Positions 46,037-53,493 of a stretch of 64,000 bases of DNA are shown here, in pieces. Every line of letters begins with the position of its first letter. Positions within the stretch are counted from its first letter, which is position 1. The stretch is from Paracoccaceae bacterium (GTDB lineage: Bacteria > Pseudomonadota > Alphaproteobacteria > Rhodobacterales > Rhodobacteraceae), in contig PAQV01000085.1 in the NCBI GenBank assembly GCA_002709405.1, forward strand, positions 18,885 to 82,884, written 5' to 3'. A program made the translations under genes and the position numbers. The notes beneath the pieces are model-generated. The model had not been told where the DNA came from and searched no databases. It saw only the letters and a program-made list of their open reading frames with translations.

Positions 46037-46100
46037 CGTCTTCATCTTTGCCAAAATACGCCGGGGGAGACCTCCGCAGGAGGTCGGGGGCAGAGCCCCC
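46037..46100 (+). repeat. Modular intergenic repeat, copy 6
   Basis: The head is degenerate (CGTCTTCATCTTTGCC then AAAATACGCCGGGGG). The hairpins are perfect: GACCTCC-GCA-GGAGGTC (46069-46085) and GGGGGC-AGA-GCCCCC (46086-46100), the second identical to copy 1. It separates the patatin start from the 3-hydroxybutyrate dehydrogenase stop, both on the - strand. Confidence 0.78.
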
Positions 46101-46116
46101 TTCCCGGCGCGCCGCC

Positions 46117-46890
46117 TTAAAGCGCCGTCCAGCCGCCGTCCACGCTGATCGTGGTGCCGGTGATCTGCGCTGCCGCGTCCGAGGCCAGGAACACGCAGGT
46201 CCCGCCCAACTGTTCGACGGTGGCGAATTCCTTCGACGGTTGGCGCTCCAGCAGCACCTTCTCGATCACCTCGTCGCGCTCCATCCCGTATTCCTTCATG
46301 GTGTCGGGGATCTGCGCCTCGACCAGCGGGGTCAGCACATAGCCCGGGCAGATCGCATTGGCCGTGATCGGCTCGCGCGCGGTCTCCAGCGCCACCACCT
46401 TGGTCATCCCCACCACGCCATGCTTGGCGGCCACATAGGCCGACTTGTAGGGCGAGGCGGTCAGACCATGCGCCGAGGCGATGTTGACCACCCGGCCCCA
46501 GCCCGCCTGCCGCATCATCGGCAGCGCCGCGGCGGTGCAGTGATAGGCCGAGTTCATGTTGATGGCGATGATCGCATCCCATTTCTCGACCGGGAATTCG
46601 TCGATCGGCGAGACGTGCTGGATGCCGGCATTGTTCACCAGGATATCGCAGGCGCCGGCGGTCTCGATCAGCGCGCGGCATTCGTCACCCTTGGACATGT
46701 CCGCCTTGATGTAGCGGGCATCGACACCGAACTCCTTGCCCAGATCCTCGGCCAGCTTGTGGTCCTCGGCGTTGTCGGTGAAGGAATTCAGCACCACCGA
46801 GGCGCCGGCCCGCGCCAGTTCGCGCGCGACGCCAAGCCCGATGCCCGAGTTCGAGCCGGTGATGATTGCGGTCTTGCCCTTGAGAGACAT
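46117..46890 (-). CDS. 3-hydroxybutyrate dehydrogenase (SDR)
   Basis: A 257-residue SDR very close to known 3-hydroxybutyrate dehydrogenases, oxidising (R)-3-hydroxybutyrate to acetoacetate with NAD. The cofactor loop is TGSNSGIGLGVA, with NNAGIQHVSPID and the active-site YVAAKHG. The terminal TISVDGGWTAL is typical. The start at 46890 is the family start; a longer open frame runs through non-coding DNA. Its product is the substrate of the acetoacetyl-CoA synthetase at 1551-3515. Confidence 0.93.
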   Translation of the reverse strand: MSLKGKTAIITGSNSGIGLGVARELARAGASVVLNSFTDNAEDHKLAEDLGKEFGVDARYIKADMSKGDECRALIETAGACDILVNNAGIQHVSPIDEFPVEKWDAIIAINMNSAYHCTAAALPMMRQAGWGRVVNIASAHGLTASPYKSAYVAAKHGVVGMTKVVALETAREPITANAICPGYVLTPLVEAQIPDTMKEYGMERDEVIEKVLLERQPSKEFATVEQLGGTCVFLASDAAAQITGTTISVDGGWTAL

Positions 46891-47059
46891 GTGAAACTCC
46901 TCGCTTTTCTCAGCGGCAGCATAGCAATGCTGCACCTGCAAGATAAGCGAATTCGGGATCTGCCGGTTCCGCAATCGCGGCTTCACGGTTTCGCGACAAG
47001 AACTGCCTTGCGCTCGACGCGAACAGGCCGCAAAAGCGCCGCACCAGCTCGGCTCCAGA

Positions 47060-47137
47060 CCAAAAAAAACGCCGGCACAAGGCCGGCGTTCAGTCATTGA
47101 GGCAGGTTTCATACAGGCAAGAAACCTATCGAGCAGT
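47060..47137 (-). ncRNA. Candidate small RNA gene upstream of 3-hydroxybutyrate dehydrogenase
   Basis: About 78 bases on the - strand. The predicted 5' end lies seven bases after a TATAAC box. A first stem, AGGTTTC (47126-47120) with GAAACCT (47109-47103), encloses a 10-base loop. A strong intrinsic terminator follows: AACGCCGGC-CTTGT-GCCGGCGTT (47090-47068) and a run of eight T. The single-stranded parts carry CCTGCCTC. No protein frame explains the terminator, since no - strand gene ends here. The compositional break near 47 kb lies in the same gap, so continuity of the locus needs checking. Confidence 0.5.
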
Positions 47138-47143
47138 GCCCTT

Positions 47144-47172
47144 GTTATACGCGCTTTACCGCTGGAGTCCAA
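47144..47172 (-). promoter_or_regulatory. Promoter of the candidate small RNA
   Basis: On the - strand, TTGGAC (47172-47167) and TATAAC (47149-47144) are separated by exactly 17 bases. That is four or five of six matches at each box with ideal spacing, and better than most promoters visible in the window. It points away from the YejA-type gene and toward the terminator at 47068-47090. Confidence 0.5.
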
Positions 47173-47252
47173 GCTAAAAGTTTGAAAAGACGTGAAAGCC
47201 CCGGTACCCTCCGGGGCCAAGAAAACAAGGGCAGTGAAGGATTGTTTCAGCA

Positions 47253-49073
47253 ATGATGGCCGATTATTTCGCGCGCCGCACGGTCGGCGCATTGGCGCTC
47301 GGGGCGATTCTGGCCTGCGGTGGAATCGCCTCCGCCGAGCCCGCCCATGGCATCGCTATGTATGGCGCGCCTGCCCTGCCCCCAGATTTTGATCACCTGC
47401 CCTATGCCAACCCCGACGCACCCAAAGGCGGCCGACTGGTCACCGGCGAGACCGGCAGTTTCGACAGCCTCAATCCGCACATCCTGAAGGGCTCGGTGCC
47501 GTGGCAACTCCGCTTCCTCGCCTATGAAAGCCTGATGGGCCGCAGCTGGGACGAGCCGTTCTCGCTCTACGGTCTGCTTGCCGAAACCATCGAGACCGGT
47601 CCGAATCGTGACTGGGTGGAATTCACGCTGCGCGACGAGGCTCGCTTCTCGGATGGCAGCCCGGTCACCGTCGAGGACGTGATGTGGAGCTACGAGACAC
47701 TCGGCACTGAGGGCCACCCGCGCTACCGTGGCGCCTGGAGCCAGGTCGAGAGCATGGAGCAGACCGGCCCCAGGAAGATCCGCTTCACCTTCGCCACCGA
47801 CGACCGCGAGCTGGCGCTGATCATCGGCATGCGCCCGATCCTGAAGAAGGCGCAGTGGGAGGGCCGCGATTTCGCCTCCAGCGGGCTCGACGTGGTGCCG
47901 ATCACCTCGGCGCCTTACGTCATCGACGACTTCGAGGCCGGCCGCTTCGTCTCGCTCAAGCGTGACACCGATTACTGGGGCAAGGACCTGCCCTTCATGA
48001 ACGGCCAGGCCAATCTCGACGAGATCCGCATGGAGTTCTTCGGCGACGGCACGGTGCAGTTCGAGGCCTTCAAGGCCGGCGCGCTCAACGCCCTGCGCGA
48101 GAACAACGCCGAGAAATGGGAAACCCAGTACGATTTCCCGGCCGTGCAGCGCGGCGATGTGGTGAAATCCGAGATCCCCCATGGCCGCCCCACCGGCATG
48201 ACCGGGTTCGTGATGAACACCCGCCACGGCGTCTTTGCCGACTGGCGCGTGCGTGCGGCGATGATCCACGCCTTCAACTTCGAATACATCAACGAGACCA
48301 TGACCGGCTCGCGCCAGCCGCGCATCACCTCGTATTTCTCCAACTCCGACCTCGCGATGAGCGCCGGGCCGGCCGAGGGCCGGGTGCGCGAGCTGCTGGA
48401 GCCCTTCGCCGACGACCTGCTGCCCGGTGCGCTCGAGGGCTATGCCCTGCCCGAAGGTGACGGCAGCGCCCGCAACCGGCGCAATATCCGCAAGGCCATG
48501 GGGCTGATGGAAGAGGCCGGCTGGACGGTGCAGGACGGCGTGATGAAGAACGCCGACGGTCAGCCCTTCAGCTTCGAGGTGGTGCTCAACCAGGGGGCCG
48601 GCGAAGAGCAGTCGATCATCGACATCTACGTGCAGGCGCTGCAGCGCATGGGCATCACGCCGCGCGTCACGGTGATCGACTCGGCGCAGTACAACGAGCG
48701 CGTCAACCGCTTCGATTTCGACATGACCTTCTTCCGCCGCGGCATCTCGCTCAGCCCGGGCAACGAACAGCGTCTCTACTGGGGCTCGGACGCGGCGACG
48801 CAGGAGGGCTCTCGCAACCTGATGGGCATGCAGTCTCCGGCGGCGGACGCGATGATCGACACGCTGCTCAACGCCACCAGCCGCGAGGATTTCGTCGCTG
48901 CGTCGCGCGCGCTCGACCGGATCCTGACCACCGGGCGCTACGTGATCCCGATCTACCAGTGGAACATCTCGCGCATTGCCCATGCCAAGGAACTGACCTT
49001 TTCCGAGACCACCCCCGTCTATGGCGACTGGATCGACTGGATGCCGAACGCCTGGTGGTGGCAGGACCAGTGA
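47253..49073 (+). CDS. Extracellular solute-binding protein, family 5 (YejA-type)
   Basis: A 606-residue periplasmic binding protein of an oligopeptide-type ABC importer. The signal peptide covers about residues 1-27 (TVGALALGAILACGGIASAE). The mature start HGIAMYGAPALPPDFDHLPYANPDAPKGG and the length match YejA, which binds microcin C-like and other peptides. No permease or ATPase gene is adjacent, so it either uses a transporter encoded elsewhere or its operon is broken. The 5' leader holds a CCCCGG hairpin (47198-47215). From this gene onward word usage differs from the DNA to the left. Confidence 0.9.
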   Translation: MMADYFARRTVGALALGAILACGGIASAEPAHGIAMYGAPALPPDFDHLPYANPDAPKGGRLVTGETGSFDSLNPHILKGSVPWQLRFLAYESLMGRSWDEPFSLYGLLAETIETGPNRDWVEFTLRDEARFSDGSPVTVEDVMWSYETLGTEGHPRYRGAWSQVESMEQTGPRKIRFTFATDDRELALIIGMRPILKKAQWEGRDFASSGLDVVPITSAPYVIDDFEAGRFVSLKRDTDYWGKDLPFMNGQANLDEIRMEFFGDGTVQFEAFKAGALNALRENNAEKWETQYDFPAVQRGDVVKSEIPHGRPTGMTGFVMNTRHGVFADWRVRAAMIHAFNFEYINETMTGSRQPRITSYFSNSDLAMSAGPAEGRVRELLEPFADDLLPGALEGYALPEGDGSARNRRNIRKAMGLMEEAGWTVQDGVMKNADGQPFSFEVVLNQGAGEEQSIIDIYVQALQRMGITPRVTVIDSAQYNERVNRFDFDMTFFRRGISLSPGNEQRLYWGSDAATQEGSRNLMGMQSPAADAMIDTLLNATSREDFVAASRALDRILTTGRYVIPIYQWNISRIAHAKELTFSETTPVYGDWIDWMPNAWWWQDQ

Positions 49074-49154
49074 AACCCGTGTAGACTTGCGCCCGACCGG
49101 GCGATCGAACCCGGGCATAAGCAAGACCAACAAGAACAAACCACGAGCAGAACA

Positions 49155-49271
49155 ATGAAACAGGCACTTCTCATCACCGCACTGGCGGTCACCCTTGGCG
49201 GCTGCGCCACCATTGACGGCGTCGGACAGGATATCTCGAACGGGGCGCGTACCGTCGAAAGCTGGTTCTGA
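49155..49271 (+). CDS. Entericidin-like small lipoprotein
   Basis: A 38-residue lipoprotein. Met-Lys and a hydrophobic stretch lead to the lipobox LGGC with the modified Cys17. The mature part CATIDGVGQDISNGARTVESWF matches entericidin A/B proteins, small envelope lipoproteins first described as a toxin/antidote pair in E. coli. Only one copy is present. It lies 81 bases after the YejA-type gene. Confidence 0.78.
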   Translation: MKQALLITALAVTLGGCATIDGVGQDISNGARTVESWF

Positions 49272-49350
49272 TCGCGCTATCCGACCTTTTGGCACGTTCC
49301 CGTGCGCCTCGCCCCGGTCTAACCTGAGCCACGGGCAGAGGAGATAGAGG

Positions 49351-50055
49351 ATGAGCGACCGCGTGGAGCTTTTGAGCGAGAGCCGACCGATCCGGGCACT
49401 GGTGGTCGATGACCACCCGCTGTTTTGCGACGCGCTGACCCTGACCCTGCAGTCGATCTCGGATTTCGAAGAGATCCGCAGCGCCGGCACGCTGGAGAAG
49501 GCGCTGGAGATCGCTGCGCAGGGAGAGGCGCCGGATCTGGTGATCCTCGACCTTAACCTGCCCGACGTGCACGGGCTCGACGGTCTGGTGCGGATGCGCA
49601 ATGCCGCACCGCGCGCCGCCATCCTCATCGCCTCGTCGATGGCCGACAACCGCATGATCAGCCACGCGCTCAAGGCGGGGGCCAACGGCTTCGTGCCCAA
49701 GCACTCGCAGCGCTCGGTGTTCCGCCGCGCCTTCGAGGCGGTGGGCCGTGGCGAGCCCTTCGTGCCGGATGGCTACATCGACCCCCGCGAGCCCGAGAGC
49801 GGCGCTGGCCCCGACGACGCGCTGGCACGGCTCGCGACTCTGACGAACCAGCAGGCGCGCATCCTGTCTCTGATCTGCGAGGGCAAGCTCAACAAGCAGA
49901 TCGCCTACGACCTCACCATCGCCGAGACCACGGTGAAGGCGCATGTCACCGCGATCATGCGCAAGCTCGGGGTGCACAGCCGCACCCAGGCGGTGCTGAT
50001 CGCGCAGGAGGCCAACTTCAACCGGGTCTTGCCAAGCGAAGGGGCCGCGCCGTAA
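49351..50055 (+). CDS. NarL/LuxR family response regulator
   Basis: A 234-residue response regulator. The receiver domain (about residues 14-130) has Asp20/Asp21 and the phospho-acceptor Asp67 in VILDLNLPD. A LuxR-type helix-turn-helix follows at about 165-225 (LTNQQARILSLICEGKLNKQIAYDLTIAETTVKAH). It precedes a FIST sensor gene and a hybrid kinase on the same strand, so it is the probable output of that module. Its targets are unknown; the adjacent genes give no clear clue. Confidence 0.9.
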   Translation: MSDRVELLSESRPIRALVVDDHPLFCDALTLTLQSISDFEEIRSAGTLEKALEIAAQGEAPDLVILDLNLPDVHGLDGLVRMRNAAPRAAILIASSMADNRMISHALKAGANGFVPKHSQRSVFRRAFEAVGRGEPFVPDGYIDPREPESGAGPDDALARLATLTNQQARILSLICEGKLNKQIAYDLTIAETTVKAHVTAIMRKLGVHSRTQAVLIAQEANFNRVLPSEGAAP

Positions 50056-50088
50056 CCTGCCGTGCACATCGCAAGGGGAGGTGATGTC

Positions 50089-51270
50089 GTGGACGGAGCA
50101 CAGACGCGCTCCGCAGGGAGGGGAACGGACCCGGCCGGGGCCCTGCGCGTGGCGCAGGTCGAAAGCACCGCGGAGGATCCGATTGCGGCGATTGCTGCTC
50201 AGCTTGGCGGTGGCCCGTTCGGGCTTGTCTGTCTTTTCGCCTCTCCCGAAGCGGATTTCATCGCACTGAACGACGCCGCCATCGGCGCGTTCGGCGGGGC
50301 CGACGTGTTTGCCTGCACCACGGCCGGCGAAATCGGCCGGGCCGGCTACGAGGAAGGCCAGATCATTGCCATCGCCTTCCCCTCCGCGCTGTTCGCGGTC
50401 GATGCGCTGGCCATCGACGGGCTCGACGCGCTCGACGACAGGCAGGTCATCGACCAGCTGATGCAGCGGCGCATGGCGCTCAATGTCGACGCGCCGGACA
50501 AGCCCTACGAGTTTGCGTTCCTGATGGTCGACGGGCTGTCGCTCCAGGAAGAGAACGTCGCCACGATCCTCGCCTCGGCGATGGGCCAGATGCCGCTCTT
50601 CGGTGGCTCCACCGGCGACGGCACCGATTTCGGCGCGACCTGGCTGTCCTACAACGGCAAGATCCGCAGCAACGCGGCGCTTTTGGCGCTGGTGCGCAGC
50701 CGCTGTCCGGTGAAGGTGTTCAGCATCGATCACCTCGTTCCCACGACGACACGCATGGTGGTGACCCGCGCCGCGCCAGATCACCGCACCGTGCAGGAGA
50801 TCAACGCAGAACCCGCGGCGCAGGAATATGCCCGGCTGCTCGGCATGCGGCCCGAGCAACTCGACACCTTCACCTTCGCCACCCACCCGGTCGTCGTCCG
50901 GCTGGGCGACAGCCACCACGTGCGCTCGATCCAGAAGGTCGGAGACAAGGGCGAGCTGGTGTTCTTCTCAGCGATCAACGAGGGCATGGTTCTGACCCTC
51001 GCCGAACGACAGGACATGGCCAGCCATCTCGATCAGGCTCTGGGCGCGCTCTCGGAGACGGAAGCCCCGGAGCAGATCCTCGGCTGCGACTGCCTGCTGC
51101 GTCGGCTCGAGGCCGGCCAGTTCCAGGAGACCCGCGCGGTTTCGGACGTGCTCACGCGGCACAACGTGGTGGGGTTCAACACTTATGGTGAGCAGATCGG
51201 CGCGCTGCACGTGAACCAGACCTTCACCGCGGTGGCGTTCTACCCCGCCGAGGACGAGGATCGGCCCTGA
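50089..51270 (+). CDS. FIST domain sensor protein (NosP-like)
   Basis: A 393-residue protein with FIST_N (about residues 30-225; ACTTAGEIG, PLFGGSTGDG) and FIST_C (about 230-380; ending NVVGFNTYGEQIGAL). FIST domains sense small ligands. In Pseudomonas the FIST protein NosP binds haem and nitric oxide and controls the kinase NahK encoded next to it, and the same order is seen here. The haem-binding capacity of this protein cannot be read from sequence. GTG 50089 follows AAGGGGAGG by about seven bases and is preferred to GTG 50062. The stop overlaps the kinase start (TGATG). Confidence 0.87.
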   Translation: MDGAQTRSAGRGTDPAGALRVAQVESTAEDPIAAIAAQLGGGPFGLVCLFASPEADFIALNDAAIGAFGGADVFACTTAGEIGRAGYEEGQIIAIAFPSALFAVDALAIDGLDALDDRQVIDQLMQRRMALNVDAPDKPYEFAFLMVDGLSLQEENVATILASAMGQMPLFGGSTGDGTDFGATWLSYNGKIRSNAALLALVRSRCPVKVFSIDHLVPTTTRMVVTRAAPDHRTVQEINAEPAAQEYARLLGMRPEQLDTFTFATHPVVVRLGDSHHVRSIQKVGDKGELVFFSAINEGMVLTLAERQDMASHLDQALGALSETEAPEQILGCDCLLRRLEAGQFQETRAVSDVLTRHNVVGFNTYGEQIGALHVNQTFTAVAFYPAEDEDRP

Positions 51271-53486
51271 TGTCGCTGATCAATCCCGATGACAGCCTGG
51301 AACGACAGAACGAGAAGTTGCTGCGGATCGTCGAGACGCTGATGAACCATGTCGAGCATGGCAATGGCCAGTCCGGCGAGGCCTATGCCCAGTTCGAACG
51401 CGCCGCCCTGCTGGAAAAGCGGGTCCGCGAGCGCACGCTCGAGCTTGAGCGCACGCTCAACCTGCTGCACGACTCGAACGCCCAGCTTGCCCAGGCCCAC
51501 GAGGAGACCGAGACCGCGCGGCGCAACCTCGCCGACGCCATCGAGACGATATCGGAGGGCTTCGCCCTGTTCGACGGCGACGACGTGCTGGTGATGTGCA
51601 ACTCGCGTTTTTGCCGCGATTTCCGCGACACCGTGCGCGATCTGCGCCCGGGGCTGTCCTTCGAGGGCTACGTGCGCCATGTCAGCCGCTCGCGGCACCT
51701 GTCACTGCCCGAGGGGCTGTCGCCCGACGCCTGGGCGGCGGACCGGATGCGCAAGCATACCGACCGGCGGGTCATGTTCAACGTGCGCCACGGACAGGAC
51801 CGCTGGCTGCAGGTCTCGGAACACCGCACCGCCAATGGCGGCACGGTGATCCTGCAGACCGACGTGACCGACATCATCCGGCTCGAGCGGCAGGAACGGC
51901 TCAAACTCAAGGACAAGCAGACGCGGATGATCCGCGCCACGCTCGATCATCTCGATCAGGGGGTCTGCATCTTTGACGACGGCGCGCATCTGGTGGCGTG
52001 GAACGAGAAGATCGGGACACTGATGAACCTGCCCGCGCGACGGCTGCATCTGGGCGCCTCCTTCGAGGGGCTGATGGAGCAGGTCGAGCAGAATTTCCGC
52101 TTCTCACAGGAGAGCGACCGCGACCTGTTCCGAAGCTGGACCGAGCGCGGCGGCCGCCGTGGTCCGATCAGCTTCGAGCTGAGCCGCGACGGCGGCATCG
52201 TGCTGCGCTTCTTCGGGCGCGGTATGCCCGATGGCGGTTTCCTGTTCTCCTGCACCGACGTCACCGCCGAGCGCGAGGCCGCGCGCCGCCTGACCGAGGT
52301 CAACGAGATGCTCGAGCAGCGCGTGATGGAGCGCACGCTCGAGCTCGAGGACGCGCTCTCTGCCGCCGAGCGCGCCAACGCCTCGAAGTCGCGCTTCGTG
52401 GCGGCGGCGAGCCACGATCTCCTGCAGCCGCTCTCTGCGGCCAAGCTGTTCATCTCGTCGCTCTCGGAGAAAAGCGCAGATGCCGGCGACAAGGCGGTGC
52501 TCGACAAGGCGGAGTCGGCGCTGACCTCGGCGGAACAGCTGATCGACGCGCTGCTCGACATCTCCAAGCTCGAATCCGACGGGCTGAAATTCGACATCCG
52601 CCCGGTGGCGCTGCGCGAGATCTTCTCGCGCCTGCGCGACGAGATGGAGGTTCTGGCCGCCCGCAAGGGACTGAAATTGCGGATGATAGACAGCGACCTG
52701 ACCGTCGAGACCGACCCGGCCTACCTGCGCCGGGTGGTGCAGAACCTCGTGGCCAACGCCATCCGCTACACCGAAACCGGACGCGTGGTGATCGGTGTGC
52801 GCCGCCGCGGCGGCACCGCCCGGATCGAGGTCTGGGACACCGGGCCGGGCATCGCAGAGGAGGACCAGTCGGCGATCTTCGAAGAGTTCCGCCGCCTCGA
52901 CACCCGTGCCTCGAGCAATGACGGCCTGGGGCTCGGCCTCGCCATCGTCGAGCGCGCCTGCGCGAGGCTGGGGCACCCGCTGGGCCTCTGGTCCGAGCCC
53001 GGGCGCGGCTCGTGCTTCATGGTGAGCCTGCCGGTCGTGGGCAGCAGCGCGCCGGCGCGGCCCGCGGCGCTTGGGCCGGCACGCCCGCAGGGCCTGGCGC
53101 AGGCGGGGCTGATCGTGCTGCTGGTGGAGAACGACCCGCAGCTGCGCCGCGCGATGACGGTGCTGATGGAGAGCTGGGGGGTGAACGTGATCGAGGCCGA
53201 GGACGCGGTCAGCGCGCTCGACCTGCTGGCAGATCTCGAGATCGTGCCGGATGCGCTGCTGCTCGACTACCAGCTTGGCGCCGGCATGTCCGGCACACAG
53301 CTCTTCGGCGAGATCACCACCCGCATGGGCCGCCTGCCCTGCGCCATCGTCTCGGCGGACCGGTCGGAGGCGCTGCGCGAGGCCTGCGCGGCCTTTCAGA
53401 TCGAGCTCTTGTCGAAGCCGGTGGACCGGCACCGGCTGGGCCGGTTCTTCGACGCGGTGGTGCGCGGCACGCTGGCGGCGGAGTGA
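51270..53486 (+). CDS. PAS hybrid histidine kinase (NahK-like)
   Basis: A 738-residue soluble hybrid kinase. An N-terminal coiled coil (about 30-95) leads to two PAS domains (about 95-215 and 230-345). A second coil precedes HisKA with His382 in ASHDLLQPLSAAKLF, the HDLxQP variant typical of NahK/ErcS-like kinases. HATPase_c follows (DGLGLGLAIVERA), then a receiver domain with Asp666 in LLLDYQLG. It overlaps the FIST gene by one base. It probably relays the FIST signal to the LuxR regulator, perhaps through a histidine phosphotransfer protein encoded elsewhere. Confidence 0.9.
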   Translation: MSLINPDDSLERQNEKLLRIVETLMNHVEHGNGQSGEAYAQFERAALLEKRVRERTLELERTLNLLHDSNAQLAQAHEETETARRNLADAIETISEGFALFDGDDVLVMCNSRFCRDFRDTVRDLRPGLSFEGYVRHVSRSRHLSLPEGLSPDAWAADRMRKHTDRRVMFNVRHGQDRWLQVSEHRTANGGTVILQTDVTDIIRLERQERLKLKDKQTRMIRATLDHLDQGVCIFDDGAHLVAWNEKIGTLMNLPARRLHLGASFEGLMEQVEQNFRFSQESDRDLFRSWTERGGRRGPISFELSRDGGIVLRFFGRGMPDGGFLFSCTDVTAEREAARRLTEVNEMLEQRVMERTLELEDALSAAERANASKSRFVAAASHDLLQPLSAAKLFISSLSEKSADAGDKAVLDKAESALTSAEQLIDALLDISKLESDGLKFDIRPVALREIFSRLRDEMEVLAARKGLKLRMIDSDLTVETDPAYLRRVVQNLVANAIRYTETGRVVIGVRRRGGTARIEVWDTGPGIAEEDQSAIFEEFRRLDTRASSNDGLGLGLAIVERACARLGHPLGLWSEPGRGSCFMVSLPVVGSSAPARPAALGPARPQGLAQAGLIVLLVENDPQLRRAMTVLMESWGVNVIEAEDAVSALDLLADLEIVPDALLLDYQLGAGMSGTQLFGEITTRMGRLPCAIVSADRSEALREACAAFQIELLSKPVDRHRLGRFFDAVVRGTLAAE

Positions 53487-53493
53487 GCGGCGT

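Noticed and set aside
47224..47233. Long inverted repeat TGCCCTTGTT (47137-47146) / AACAAGGGCA (47224-47233)
   Set aside because: The 10-bp arms are 77 bases apart, and the left arm overlaps the small-RNA promoter on the opposite strand. Pairing within one RNA would need a + strand transcript that I cannot support.
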